Assembly (NCBI GenBank): GCA_963281155.1
Contig: CAUJLY010000004.1
Location: 682,001-746,000 of the forward strand
From: Rhabditophanes sp. KR3021
Lineage: Eukaryota; Nematoda; Chromadorea; Rhabditida; Alloionematidae
Length of the DNA stretch: 64,000 nt
Direction of reading: 5' to 3'
Each line of letters opens with the position of its first letter. The first letter of the stretch is position 1. The translations under genes were made by a program, and so were the position numbers. Positions 14,807 to 28,908 of this stretch are shown piece by piece. Under the pieces are notes generated by a model that was not told the origin of the DNA, did no database searches, and was given only the letters and a program-made list of their open reading frames with translations.

Positions 14807-17800
14807 AAGTTGATCCTGTTTGGTTTAGACAATAACAGAAGGAAGACGAAAAGTGGAAACCTTTGGTCAGGTTATTAGTTGATCTATAGTCAAAAAATGG
14901 ATAAGTAAATAAAAAAAAGTAAATAAGAGAGATGATTACGACATGACTAAAAAAAAGATTACACGCGTCCAATCTATTACATTTCCTTAACATTCTTCAT
15001 ATCAAATATTATATAGCTGCAAACACAAAAATGATCAAAGCAAACAAAAATCTTTTTATTGTAAATGGGTCACAAACACACCAATCTTTTCGTTTTGTTT
15101 TCAAACCATAAACTATAATTTGACAAGAAGACAATCTAATATTACACGACACAACCAAAAATTCCTGCTCCTTTTTGTGGTGCAGTGGTTGTTGGAGAGA
15201 GGGAGGTGAAGTAGTATATGGTTGCGGTGACATGGCGATAGATGATAAAATATAGAACCGCACAAAATGAAAGGCTTAGTTGGAATAGACGAAAATGATT
15301 TGTTATGGCGTAATGTACAAATCATCTTTAATCATTTGTGGGAGACAAAAAAGTTCAAAAGAATTATTGAATATGTCACTCTTAGACACATTTATTTGAG
15401 TACACTACATTTACATAATAATATAATGAATGCCTTCAAATAATGAGGCCACTTTAGATGCTAATTATTTTAAGAAGTCTGCAGTTTAATAAATTTAATA
15501 TATTCAGGAATAGGTTGAAATGAATGTTAGATAAAGTGTCTGTTTCTTACTTTGATTCTGAAAGAAGATACAAACACCGACAAATGTTATGCCTTCAAAT
15601 GTTTATTTACAGATGTTTTAGAAAAAGGAGGTTAGCCATATCTGAAAAGAAGATGACGGTGATTGATATGTATATAATATTGTGTAGATGTGTAATAGGT
15701 GTCTTTTTAAAAATAAACAAATAATAATTTGACTTTAAAATTCATTTCAAAAAGACATACATTCCTTAAATTGCAAAAGGTTTATTAATAATGGAATCAT
15801 GGGATGATAAATTATACCGGTAACGATGATACAAATCGGAAATGTGTAGATTGTAACTGTGTTTGTAAATAAAATTATTATGCATATTCACCAAACACAA
15901 AAAACACCACAAAAGGCTTGCTTATTTTAATAAATGCACTACCAAAACAACATAATTGAGAGGAAGAACTTTTAAGGAAAAATAAAATAAATGTCTACTT
16001 TTAAATGTGTGACGTTTCCTTCCTCTTAGTAAAGTATCAAAAAAAAGTAAAAAGTGTGATGCCTTTAAATATTAAAAAACAAAAAAAGGAACCTCACGCA
16101 GATACCAATCTTTTTGTTGGTATTCATGGGTGACGTGGTCCATTTTAATATATATACATACACATTTATATATAGATATTTATATAGTCAAGAACACCAT
16201 ACTACTTTTTTTCATTCAAGTTATTTTTGTCGCCAACAAAGCTAAAGAAATTTTGCGTGGGCACTATTTTTTACATCCAAAAATGGATATTCTTAACAAA
16301 ATGTAGTCAATCTACAAAAATATACTTTTATTTAAACAAAATTCGTCATCTGGACTTTTGTTATGGTTAAGGGAGTCTTTATTAGGTAACAAGTTAGCTT
16401 TTAACAAAAAGCTATGCTTTCATTTTTAATTAATTATGCCTCACGTCATACCAATTAAAGAGAGTTTCTTTGTCGTGTAATCAAATACACATACATAAGA
16501 TAGATGCTAAGAAGGAGAAAAATAATGAATGGTAGTAGGAAGTTAAAAAGACTCTTGCCAAGTAATTTCAGCTATAAATTATATTGGTGACGGCATACTT
16601 ATTTATGCGCGTGGGTTTATATATTACCGAGTGACGACAATTTAATTATTATTTTTCAAGATAATTACTGAAATATACCCATTAGGAGAAAAATCAAATA
16701 TGTATGCGACATGACTTGACGTAGTTAATTGTTTGTAAAGCTTTTCAGATAACCTTGTGAAAAATTGAAAAAAAAGCAGACCTCTAAAAATGTCTACTTT
16801 TTAAATTTAGGCTTAAAGAAGTAGGTTTGTAGCTTAGATCAAAATTAAGCTCTGAAACATGAATCGAAAGTAGCAACAACGTCACAAGGCATGATTCAAA
16901 AAGTTGGTTTGTGTATGTTTGCTTAACACGAAATTAACCTTTATCTTTTGATAAAGTAGCTCGATCACTCACGTCAATGTTAACTTTGATGAGATCATAA
17001 AAGATGACTCAGCTTTATCTACCATTTATCTCAACTTATTATTTAGATGTGCCTGCTGGTTTTTAGTTTTTATTACCATCACAACAATTGGCAACCATCA
17101 TCAAAAGGTGGTGTAACTTTATTCTGGTGGTAGGAAACTCTTTCACAGAGGGTGCAATTATTTTCTGGATGTTTTTAGTACAATAAATAATAATGAATAT
17201 ACTTTTTTTGTCTTTGCTAGATTTAAACATTTCCAAAACATCATAATAAACAAAAAGATAAGAAAGGGCGTTCTTATAGGAGTTAAAAGTTTATTGAATA
17301 AAAATGAAAAATAAATGCAAATATGAAACTACGTAATACAATTAAAATGAATCGTTGTTCAATAACAATACCACTTCAGGCATCAACTTTCTTTTCAATT
17401 TAATATATATCTGATCAACTACACGACATTATACTTTGATCAGGGTAAGAGAATTAATACACTTTACCCACAAATATCATACTCATTTTTTTGTTTACAT
17501 CCAAATAAACAAATTATGTATGAAGTATGATGTGTTTATAGGGAACTTTAAACGACCATCTATCAATAATACTACCCCAAAACTAAATATCTTTCTATTT
17601 ACGCATGATCAGTCACTAACACAATATATCACAATAACCAACTTATTACTTGGCAATGTACCAACACGAACCTCAACCCCTATACAATTACTCATTCTTG
17701 CCCACACTACACAATCACCACATCTCCTAATAAAAAGACGCATATCACCCCCACTATCTACCCTATTTCCAAAATGTATACCTATGTAATTTCTTTTTGA

Positions 17801-20800
17801 TTGTCCAGCAAAAGGCACAACTACAATAAGAGGAGCTTTTAGAATAGTACTAGTAATCATTTATAAATGAACCGAAACTTATGTTGTAGATATAGACATA
17901 TATGATGAATGGAAATGTATCATCTATATTTAGCTTTGATGGAGAAATATTTTTATATTGGGTATGTTGAATGGTGGGGGAGATAGTTTCGCACATTTGG
18001 ATGGTTAGGAGATTTTGTGATTCATAAGGAAGGATATTTTAAGTGTTGGCGGGGGATGTGTGTGATTTGACAAAGGAAGGTATCTGAATTAGAGCAAAAA
18101 GGTCTTTTTGGTTAAAAAATGAGATGGTGAGGGAAAGAAGTAAAGGCTACTCAATATCCAGTAATAAACAAACATTGAAGGAAAGAATTATAATTTATTG
18201 AGGAGACATCCAGCCTTTTTTTGAAATACTCTATTATTAAGAAACAGACATTTGGAGTGTAATTTCAAACGTTCTTTTGTAATATAAAAGAATGTTCATG
18301 AATATCTAACAAAAATTGATATTCATAAGCACATCAATATCAACAATAAACAATTCTGAGAAAATGCTTTCATCCAACCTCGCAATCATTCTCAAATAAG
18401 TGTGTAATTAATTTAGAAATGTTTTTATATCATTTAAAATTAATTAATTTCTTATACAATTTTTGTGACAGACTACATAAATATAGTGTTTTGAATAAAC
18501 AAAACACAGCCGTTACCTCTTTTTTGGAATGATAACAAATAAATAGGATAGAATATTCATTTACAGGTCTTTTTTCACTCTTTGTTATTTAGCCAAAAAC
18601 AAACGAATACGAAGGTGAATTATATGGTGAAGAGGGCATTTTTTATATTCTCCATTTTGTTCTATTTTCACAACAAATAAATAATAAATGGGGGACACCA
18701 CCAAAATAACTTTTTTGGAATTTGTGCCCACCAAAAAATGCCTATTCATAAAGACAAATGTCGATATCAATTTTTGTGGCTGCAGCCAATTTTGATAGAC
18801 TCATTAAATTTGGACAAATAAATATAATGGCTATATATATAGATGCTTTCAATCATCTGCAAGAGGGTATTGCCTAATTAGTATAAGGGCCGTATATTTA
18901 ATTTGAAGAAAAATATATTTGTTTTGGATATTTTTAGTGGAAATGGACATGCCAAATAACATATATGCCCTGAATTAATTTACATATCTGGATTCATGTT
19001 ATTTTTTATTGATATCGAATATGATAAGAATAATGAAATATAAATAATTGCCATAACATTATTTTTGAATTGATGTGTGTCTTATGGAATGTAAGGGTTA
19101 ATGAATTTGGGAATAAATAGAAAGTATCATCTTGCCTTCAACTTCTTTCTTTTGAATGAACGTCAAAAGGGAAAAATAATAATATTTTATTACAAAAAAG
19201 CTTATAATATTGTCGAGTTTTGTTTAATGTTCTGATGGCAAATAAATGTATAGTATACACAATATTTTGATTTAATCATGCGCTATTTAGGAGTAAAATG
19301 GTGTGTAATTGAAATTGTGTCGATATAACAAAAATTTGTTTTCAAGGAATTTTTTATTAAATGGCCCAATTTTGTTGGATGAAGAAGGGTTGGGAGAGTT
19401 TGGTGGAGCTAAGTGATCTTTATTGCCTTTCGTGGAGTTTCGAGAAACAACAAACAAAACAAGACAACATTTAATATGGATTTCATTGCATAATATAATG
19501 TTAAGTACAACACGTACAAATGCAATCGAAGAAGGCACGGGATAGTTTGTTGGCTTGTATAAGAGAGAATATATACACCGAAAACCATTCATTTACCAAA
19601 AACGACATCAAATAATTGAAAAGAGCATCACATAAGTGAAAAAGAGATTTTGTAGCTGTTCAAACTAGATATGTAATGGATAAAAGTTCAAGTAAATTTT
19701 ATTTAAAGTCCATTAAACCTTTTTTGATTGAATCATCTGTATTGGAAGGATGCAAACAATTCCTTGAATGAATAAATATTTAATTAAATTGAGAAGATAT
19801 AAATATTATTCGAAAACAATAGACTAATTTAAATTAATGTTTCGCAGTAGAAAAGAAATGTTGGGCAAAAATAATAATAATATATCTAGAATCGTGAGAC
19901 TTACTCCTTAATAAAGAAAATGGTTATTTTTTTTCTAAAAAATTGACACGTTAGGGCTAGACTTAATCATGTCACTTGAATATCACCAACTAATAGGATG
20001 ATGTATCTTATTTTGTATCAAAACACACACTAAATTATACAAAAAAAATGACAGGAAGACGAAACAAGTGTTGAGGGTCTGAAAATAGTTTTGGATATAA
20101 AATTGTTGTTGTAAAGGAAGAGACAACAGGAATTTTATTATTATGCCAGACACATATAACATTTTTTATTTATTTAAAAATATATACTTTAATTCCGGAG
20201 ATGAGCCTCAACACTTCAGGATATGACCGTAAATGGGCAAGGATAGGGTTATGTAATAGATATATAAAGGGCGCGCTTAGATAAAATGGATATGCTTATA
20301 TTTCATTTGTAAATAATTTTTGTCCAAAGATTCTTCTATATATGGTTAATTGGCTAAAAAAGGGGATTTTGTTGTTGATGGGTGCAGCTAGCTGTGTCTA
20401 CAGACAGTAGCATATCAATAACAAAAATGTGAAAATAAAATGATTAATTTGATTAAACTTAGAAATCAAAAGTATGTACTATACATCCTCATCTTGTCTA
20501 TTTTAATTAATAAGCACAAGACATGCCATACTTTTTTGGTTAAGTAGAATGATGTTACTTGGATGAAGCAATTTGAGGAATAGCTTGTAGATATATGTAT
20601 AGTAATTAATGTTTGGATGTGCTTACATACAAAGATAGGCACTGTGGAAGAGTAAGTTAAGTGTATATGATGTAGTCTACATTTGGCTATCTTTCCTCTT
20701 TTTTTGTTGTTTAATTTTAATACATATACTATATCCTTGTTTGGGACAGAATAAAAAGTATGTTTTAAAAGATATATGAATTGGTAGTGGTGCCGCCAAA

Positions 20801-20831
20801 TGACGTCACCCTTATGTAGTAACCTATAAAA
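20801..20831 (+). promoter_or_regulatory. CRE palindrome with nearby TATA-like box
   Basis: A full TGACGTCA (20801-20808), the CREB/ATF site, is followed 17 bases later by TATAAAA (20825-20831). The surrounding sequence is locally richer in G+C. It could be the core promoter of an unannotated plus-strand transcript; no coding exon follows that I can support. Confidence 0.3.
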
Positions 20832-23800
20832 TGATATGAGCTAACAAATATTCAGAGAGAGAGTTGTGGTAGTATGTAGATGGATAAATGCTGAAAATGT
20901 TTGTGCCGTCCATGAAAATTCCAACCCCCGGCCTTCGTCATCACCTAATTTATTACATTATTATATGCTCAGTGTCTTGTTATCACACAGAGGCCTAAAT
21001 ATTATTGTTTAAGGAGTGATGTCATTTTTTAATAAAATTAAATTCTTTCGAGTGTTGTAAAAAATGGCTGCTCCCACTAGAAGGGATTAAAAGTTTCCGG
21101 GATGTATTTGTGGCAAGGCATAGGCCAAAGGTATAAAACAATAGGAGTGTTGTGTCATTTTTAATACCGTATTATCATATCAACCATATCCATTTAAACG
21201 GCAAAAGAAATTGTAAGCACAAAATTGTTTTGTTCAATTATTTATTAACGAGCAATTGTTTAGGTTTGAAAGGGAATAATGTTGCTGCACATGAAGTATA
21301 AAGCTACATACAAGAATTACTTTTGTGGCAAGTGTTTTTGACGATGCATATAAAAATAATAATAAATGAAAGTTCTTTGAACAACAAAAAAAAGATATGA
21401 CACTCTCAGTTTGAATTAAATTTGTTTAAAGTATGATGAAAATGTCGTGAATAATATTATTACGGGGTTATTAATTAAGGAAAATATTTTGTGTGGCATG
21501 AATAATTGAGGCAAAGTTATGTTTGATAGTCCCAAGCAATAAAAGTCAAGTATACCACGCATTTTGAATTTATTGAAGCGAACTTTTTAATAAAACAAGT
21601 TCACTTAGTGTGATTACATCCAATGAAGGATATTTTGGAAGTTCAAATTTGACAGAATAACAAAAAAGAGTGTCCTATTTACTTTCAAAAAAGGAGATTC
21701 TTCTCATTTAGTGTTAAAACAACCCAATCACACCATATCATTACCAACATTTAACTTTTTTGTCCGAATTTGTGGAAGCTTTGCATTTTAACAGTTAGTT
21801 AAACAAATGTAGATAAGCTCTATAAATAGAGGATTATGATTTTTAACCTTTTCAAGGAGCGGAGACATTAAATAGTCATTAGAAGAAGGATATATGATAT
21901 TTGTATCCCAAATTGTTTTCTTTCTAATTAGTAGTATGAATGAAAAAATAAACTTCTGCACATTTTCTAATTTGTTATGGATGAAAAGTTTAAGTATACA
22001 AAACAACATGTAAAAATAAGATTCAGCTAAAATAACAAAACTTCCAACTAAAGAGGTTCTCTTCCTCTAAAGCCAAAAAGCGCACATTTTTTCCTTTTAA
22101 GCAGAGGAAAGGAACGATATGGTTGTGTATATGATAATAATGTATGTATACTATTTTTTATAAATAAATGTATATGTTGTTAAGATTGCTATAATAAATA
22201 CATTAGGCTCCATTTTTGACATAAATGCAGATAATGTGTTATACACTTATAATATGTACCTTGGTAAAGATGTGGCTCGATGGTAACAACCACCTCACAT
22301 TATAAGAGTGGCTTTAAAGGTAAAGTTAAGGAAAAAATGATTTAAAGTGAGAATGTTTGGTTTGTTTATGACAAGGTATTTGTTCTTATTTTGAAAAGTT
22401 ATCACCCACACAACAAACCATCTCACACATCTTAAGTACAAAAGCCGCAACATTTAATAATATGCTTGATGATTCTTCAACCTTCACAAGAAAAGACAAG
22501 TTAGGAATTGGTTTGATCAATACGAATTAACTTTTGAACCGTTTAACAACATCAACAAACAAAAGGTCCTTTCGTTGGAGTGCATAGACTAAAATAATAT
22601 CGCATCACCATCAATCAAACAATGATGTTTATTTTTTCGTGAAACTGTCTGACACGTTCACATACTAAAGAAATTAAATTTTCAAGAGCTTAAAATTAAA
22701 TGCTTAACAAGCGTAAATTATCTTTGGCCCGTTAGTAGTTTTTTGCATCCCATATAAATAATTAAAAGGGACATCTAAACGTTTGAAACATTATTTGTCA
22801 TTGAAAGAATACATTAGTGTATTATTATTTTGAAGAAAAGTCAATTTGGCTGTAAATATAATTTTGTCATAGAAATAAAAGTTGGTGTGTTGAAGTTTGT
22901 CAAATAGTTAATTTAGGATTAAATGTTTCAGTGGCATGGGGTATATTATGAGATATATGGTAATAGTTGTAAGAAATAGAGAGGGGACGGATATGATGTC
23001 ATGACAAAACAAAATTTGGAAGAATACTTAAAATTTGGGGGGCTTATCAAACATCATTGGGTATGATGGAAGCCTTTTGATAATAAATAAATATGGCCTT
23101 TGAACAGACATGGCTTTTTGTTTTAGATTACAAATATGAAAATTATGATGGTTTGGGTGTGTTGATTTTATAGCTAAACTAAACTTTAGTTGACAAATAA
23201 ATCATGACTAATCATAGAATCGCTATCTCACCTACAAACTAGTTCAAAATACTTATATCATCAAAAGAACTCTTTTTGTAATAATTTAAAGAGAACACAA
23301 ATAGCAATAAAAAGATGAACATCACATAATAGAAAAAGAAGACATGTAAAGAATTATAAAATAAATAATTCACCTTTAACAGTTTTAATGTGTTTCTTTT
23401 GATACCAATAACAATCCTTTAGACAAAAAGGGAATTATTTAATCTAAATACAACATTTATTTAATGGTAATTTTTGTTTGACTCAATTAAAACCACCCAC
23501 TCCCAATTCTCTGAACTAATAAATAAAACAAGCAAAAGAAACTTCGTTTCTTGTTATGTTTTAACCTTTGAAAACCTAATAGTTGTTATCAAAGGGTAGA
23601 TGTGGAAATGATCTCCATGGTAAAGTCAAGACCCCATTTTATTTTAATAAAATAAATATATATATTCTACAGCAACCATCACATCTCATTTTTTGTGGTT
23701 ACGTCAACAAAATGTGTGTGTTTGTATGTGTTTGTGAGTCGGTCCGTGTCTCGATGATCACCACTACAAAATGATTATATTAATTGTGTCCTAGAAGTGT

Positions 23801-23960
23801 ATATAGGTACAAAAAAGATTAAATGAGTTATTGGTGAGATATCTGATACACAGTCAAGATCAACCACAAAAGTTGGCGTGTCGTAAAGGTATAAAAAATG
23901 TCTTCACTTCCGCCTTTCTTGTTTGGGGTTGAGCTTTGGTTTGAATAGGGTTGTACTGAT

Positions 23961-23975
23961 CATCTGCAGCAGATG
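23961..23975. promoter_or_regulatory. Double E-box palindrome
   Basis: CATCTGCAGCAGATG is a perfect 7-bp inverted repeat around one base and presents two CAGATG/CATCTG E-boxes. It lies about 480 bases upstream of the PNPLA start. Binding by bHLH factors is an inference. Confidence 0.3.
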
Positions 23976-24446
23976 TCGCCTTTTGGGTGTGGGAAGAATT
24001 AATTTGGGAAGGTTAGCAAGTAATTAGGGGCAATTAATTGAGCAAAAGATTAATTGCTGTTTTTTTGAACTTGGCTTAGTTTATTGAATTTGTTTGTTTT
24101 TGAATTAAAAGTTTTGATTGAAGTTATTTAAAAATTGAGTCACTGAATGCAAATGGACTAAGATTCGGACCTCAATTAAGACCATTTTTGATACCTCCAT
24201 AGTAACCAATTATTCATAAACAAACCAACCATCCATAAATTAATAAACTACAACAATTCAGATCACATTTTAATTACGAATACACATTTTTCCAACAAAC
24301 ATCAAATAACTTCCCCTTGAAAAAATCGTTGCAGCTTGCAAAACAACACGATCTAAAGACAAATTACTTATTATGTTCTTTAATTACCATTCAAATTTGA
24401 TACTATTCTCAGAATCTAAAGACTCGACATTGGAACACAAATAACG

Positions 24447-25568
24447 ATGTTGAGAAAAAATTTAAATATAGGAACTCGGTTTGGTGAGGAGTTGTTGAAG
24501 CGTCCAGTAAATACTATGAATTTGTTTCCTATTTATTCTATTTCATCTATTCTATCGCCTCCTGGCCCTCATCAATCAAGTAATCAAGTTAACGACAATT
24601 TGGAGAAGCAAATTAAGAAGCAAAATCCGTATTCGTTTTTAAAGGAAAGCAAGAATGTAGGTTCGTTTACAAATAGAGACAAACATCTTCCTCTGCCCAA
24701 GGAAATTGCCCTATCCTTCTCTGGTGCTGGAACTCTAGGTTTATATCACTACGGAGTTGTGCATTGTCTGCAAACTTATTCACCTCAATTAATGTCAAGA
24801 GTAACCAAATTTGCTGGAACTTCTGTCGGCTCAGTTGTTGCGACTTTTCTAGCTTTAGACGAACAGTTATTTGACGAATCTATCAAATTATTTTTGGATG
24901 TTTCACAAGAGTTGAATGAGCTGACTTTTGGAGCATTGACTCCTGGATTCTCAATGCATGAAAAGCTGATACTGCTGGCTGATAAGATTTTGCCAGACAA
25001 AATTGAATTTCGTCTAAAGAAGGTTTACATTTCGATGACTAAAGCGGAGGTAAATTCATTTAAGTTAATTAATTTTCTAAACTACATGTTTAGACGAATG
25101 AAAACATACTATTGGATGAATTCAAAACCAAAAAAGACCTGATTGCGGCCATCTCAGCCTCGTGTTATATTCCCGGCTGGTCAGCCAATTATTTCACCCC
25201 AAGACCATCAATCAACGGCGTAGTAAGTCAAAATTAACCCAATAACTTGTACCAACTTCCAGACATACATCGACGGCGGTTACACAAACAACCTACCTAT
25301 CTTTCCAGGCATCGAAACCATCACAATATCTCCATTTTCATCCAAAGCCACCATCTCCCCTTCAAACTCATCTATCTTCGCCCCCTACTTTCCGGTCCAA
25401 GTGACGATTGGAAATCAAGCCATAAATGCCAACTTGGCAAATGTTTCCCGAGCAGCCTCGGCATTATTTCCACCTAACGTTGAAAGTCTCAAACAATATT
25501 ACGACACTGGCTTTAAAGATGCCTTTCTATATTTGTTTGAAAGTGGTCGTCTCGAAAGGCCACCTTGA
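24447..25568 (+). CDS. Patatin-like phospholipase/triacylglycerol lipase (PNPLA family)
   Basis: Predicted lipid acyl-hydrolase of the adiponutrin/ATGL (PNPLA1-5) type. Exons: 24447-25049, 25094-25222 and 25263-25568, giving 345 aa. The patatin domain starts near residue 88 with LSFSGAGTLGLYHYGVV (glycine-rich oxyanion loop). It continues with the nucleophile elbow GTSVGS (G-x-S-x-G) and ends with the catalytic aspartate in YIDGGYTNN at the start of exon 3, so both catalytic dyad residues are present. The C-terminus (a YYDTGFKDAFLYL block) resembles the YxxGYxDA(x)xFL ending of PNPLA proteins. It lacks the long lipid-droplet-targeting tail of ATGL. The N-terminal about 85 residues are not recognisable. 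Substrate (triglyceride, retinyl ester or phospholipid) cannot be told from sequence. Confidence 0.9.
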
Positions 25569-25800
25569 TTTGTTGTGTGTTTAAAGTGCTTTTCAGTATG
25601 TGTTGTTGTTGCCAATAAAAAGTGATTAATGTTGGCACCCACAATGAATAATAATGTTTGTAAACACATTTGGAATACTTGTTAATATTTAATAATTAAA
25701 GATCATTCAAATGTATTATAGGTTTAAACCTCCATTCTCCAACAACAACCAAGACACTACATTTATATGAATATTCACTTCATTTGTCATACTTCCAAAC

Positions 25801-28729
25801 ATGACTAACCCCATACTCTTCATCTTTCGCAAATTAATCGCTATATGTATTGCTGTCTTGACGTCAGCTCATTGCCTGCTCAATTATCTGCTGAAAAGAC
25901 AGCCGAAGATTGGGGAATTGCCTGTTAGCTTTCGAAAACTGCACAAAGATTCCTTTGAAAGTGGAGTTACAATGGAGTCGATTGACGAGGGACTAGAGGT
26001 AACCGTCATCCAAGATAAATGTAAGGGAAATAGCTTGAATGGAGCCAATTACGACTACCAAAGACAAGCCATGCTCGCTAACCAAAAGAAATTGGAAGAG
26101 GGTATGAGGTTAAAAGAAATACACTATCAAAAGGAATTGGCCGAGAAAGAAGCTTTGGCTTGTGCAGAACAAGATTACTTCAAAGACATGGCACCAAAAA
26201 TAAAGATAAAAAAGATCAATGTTATTAAAAAAGTTCAAGAAACTGCCAAAAAATCTGATTTATTTTTGATCCAAGAAAAAGACTCGGACGTGCCTGAAGT
26301 AAGTTTTTAACACATACAAAATACAATAATTAGCTTATACAAACATATTTTGTTTAACGGACTGCTTTTTCGTAGCATTTTACTATTACTTTGATGTGGT
26401 CTACGCAACTAAAATGGTCATAAGATAGTCTAAAATTGCTTGAACAAAGCTCTTGACATTTTGGTGGTAGAATTCCATTTGGGTTTAGCAAACTAAATAG
26501 AGAAGAATGAGGCTCTGCACAGCATTTGACAACGGGTGAGGTATCGTAAAAATGAGGGTAGCATTGGAGAATTGCGCCTAATTCCATGGCAGAGCAGCTA
26601 CCGCTGCCCAGGGAAGAGGTTATGATTTGTTGGGAAAAGTTAGATTGGCAGATGTGAGTGCATCTTGGAGCTGAATTGTGGCAGCATTCTCTTAATTCGT
26701 CCAGTTTATTTGCAGGGGCAGGTGTTTGGAGTTTTGTATAGGATGCTGTAAAAGGCATCGGTGTTTCTAAGGTTACTGTTGAAGGTTCGACTTGTTGCAT
26801 CGCAACTTTGATTAAATTGTTTTTTGATAAACCATACTTGAATGCTGATACTTGGCGTAACTTTTCTAATCTGGCTTCGGGTCTTAAGGGGAAGTTGTGG
26901 TTAGTCATTGGAAAGGGTGAAATTTGAAGACTTGGAGGAGGTTCTTGATACTTTGTAAACTTCCCAAATGTTCCTATAGGTTTAAGTTCTTTCGCGATCA
27001 TGGACTTGAAGGTGTTTTTGGTGTCGGGTGTAATTCCGGTGTCGAAGACAGGCACAAAATTGCCGTCTCCCTCATCCATATTAATATCAGCTGAAATTAG
27101 CCGATGGGACATTGCTTTTATAACTGGCTTAGCATCTTTTACTCTTAAATCCATGCCTTTCAAATCCTTTTCCGTAAGAGTGGCTAAAGTAGATGTAACT
27201 TCCTGTGTTTTATTATCTGCGGCCAATTTAAACTTAGTCAATCTCAACTTCAACAAAGTATAAATCTTCTTGTCCTCCTCATTCAATTCCTCCAAATTAC
27301 ATTTATTGATATACTCAGCAAAGCGACAAATTTCAAACCGAATCGCAATTTGTCCTGGATTTTCTTTAATATTGGACATCTCCATATTCCGCATGTATTG
27401 ATGATCATCCATGACAGGATCTAACCTCGCCGAAGGGAATTCGTTTGTAGTCAATTGCCACTTCGACCATTTGCAATTAGCTTCTCTTTTGGTGGATAGT
27501 TCAGTCATTGTGGCAAAAGATGCACAACAATGAATGTTGAATTGTTTGTCTGTGAGAATGATACCGGAAATGTAGGTTCGACGGCCAAAGAAAGCTTTGT
27601 AGTGGACTGTTGAATTGCAATTGTCTGTCCATACACACGCCTCCACGCAACTATGGTCGATCATCCTAGCGCATAATGGCTAAATGATGCAATTAAAAGA
27701 TATAGAGAATACATTAATAGCTTACCCTGCCAGTTTCAATACTAAATAATTTCTTCCCTAAATTACAACTCTGAATCCTTGTCTGCACCACCCAAATATT
27801 CGCCAACATTAAAATCACCCCAAACATCATCATCTTGAAATCGAAAATATGGATGTATCTAGGAATAATATAGTGATATTACTAAAAATCAAATTTCGCC
27901 TCACAACAATACAAAAAGGGATATTTATTGAATTGACTGTTTTGGCGACTATATCTTTTTCAAATATCTACATATATCGTCTCTAACCATCAACACTATT
28001 ATGGGCAGCAATATCGTTTAAGCGAGTATTAGGATTTGGGGTTTAGTGTGAATGGGATCGTATTGATGGATATTATTAATAAGATTAGAGGATTTTTAGG
28101 TATGAGGAGAAATTGAAAGGTAGACGTTGTAATACTACAAAGAAGAGTGGATTCGTCTAGTGGTTGTAGATAATAATAAATTTATTTTATCCATTCCTCA
28201 GGTCATTGATAAGAAGAATTGTTAATTGAAACTAGTACACCTCAATTAATTTGATTTTTATGTAATGGGTTTAAATTATTAATTTATCTTTACTCCTGTC
28301 AAATGATCCTTGTAGGGAAATCTAGTTATTTTTTGAACATTCTTTGCCCCGTCCAAACGCGTTTCTTGTTGACAAAACATTCATATGTTTGATTGTCTTT
28401 TTTTTAATAATACAAACTTAGTAGACATAAAAAAATGTATTATTTTTGTAGTGCTTTTAACATACAGGATCTATTATAAGATCTTTAGAAAAAGACTCGT
28501 TCATAAATCACATCAAACAATCTTTTTGTAGATATCCGCCATCCTTGGAGACTTAGATGAAAGTTGTCAAGATAATTTGGTTGATCAAAATGCCTGGGAT
28601 GATGAAATTGATATGGATGATGTTGACAAAGTTGACAGAGACTTCAAGAGGAAAGAAAGGGAATGTAAGCATAAACAAAGACTTCAGGACCATCAAAAGA
28701 AAATTGCTGAGAAGAAGTTTGGCCTATAA
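25801..28729 (+). CDS. EBAG9/RCAS1 homologue (Golgi-associated membrane protein)
   Basis: Homologue of EBAG9 (RCAS1), a small N-terminally anchored Golgi/vesicle protein linked in mammals to regulated secretion. Two exons: 25801-26298 and 28532-28729, phase 0, giving 231 aa (human 213). The start is followed by a hydrophobic segment (about residues 3-30). The best conserved block is DYFKDMAPKIKIKKINVIKK, close to DYFKDMTPTIRKTQKIVIKK of human EBAG9. Exon 2 encodes LGDLDES...NAWDDEID and a Lys/Arg/Glu/Gln-rich helix that ends the protein, again as in EBAG9. The 2.2-kb intron is unusually long for this locus because it contains another complete gene on the opposite strand. The mRPS24 homologue starts only 180 bases downstream in the same direction. 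Confidence 0.85.
26354..27833 (-). CDS. Secreted DB-module protein nested antisense in the EBAG9 intron
   Basis: Two exons on the minus strand: 27726-27833 and 26354-27679 (phase 0), 477 aa. The first about 22 residues are a clear signal peptide (MMMFGVILMLANIWVVQTR). An N-terminal cysteine-containing part follows, with C-x3-C-x5-C and CC spacings. The middle is about 230 residues, Lys/Thr/Pro-rich and unremarkable. A C-terminal block of about 110 residues has twelve cysteines, including two CC pairs (LRECCHN and VVKCCAE), and ends ...CVDHIKVIVKCYE. That pattern fits the nematode DB module, a family of unknown function found in secreted and cell-surface proteins. The whole gene lies inside the intron of the EBAG9 homologue, in the opposite orientation. 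Upstream Met codons at 27833, 27830 and 27827 are alternatives. Confidence 0.8.
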
Positions 28730-28908
28730 TATATGTATTTTTATTTTATTGTTGAGTGTAACCATTTTTGAACATAAATTTTTGTAAACCTTTGATTCAA
28801 ATTGTCTTTGAATGGTTAGACGTTGTCTTGCAAATAAAGCTAGTCTTTGGAATGATATTACTTTGAAGGGAAACATTTTCTATTTTTGAAAGTTAATAAC
28901 TCATCAAA

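Larger units (their letters stand above)
14820..24446. other. 9.6-kb gene-free AT-rich stretch
   Basis: This is the longest gene-free part of the window. Reading frames are short and lack splice-compatible neighbours or recognisable motifs. Sites that stand out are a palindromic cAMP-response element followed by TATAAAA (20801-20831) and a double E-box palindrome (23961-23975). It probably contains the 5' UTR and regulatory region of the FNDC3-like gene on one side and the PNPLA gene on the other. Non-coding RNAs cannot be excluded by eye. Confidence 0.5.

Noticed and set aside
15009..15325. Minus-strand Pro/Gln-rich frame (SPQPYTTSPPSLQQP) upstream of the FNDC3-like gene
   Set aside because: It could be a 5' exon, but no donor gives an in-phase join to 14806, and the start there is already satisfactory.
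17609..17860. Minus-strand 83-codon frame in the gene desert
   Set aside because: No family resemblance and no splice partners; composition like the flanks.
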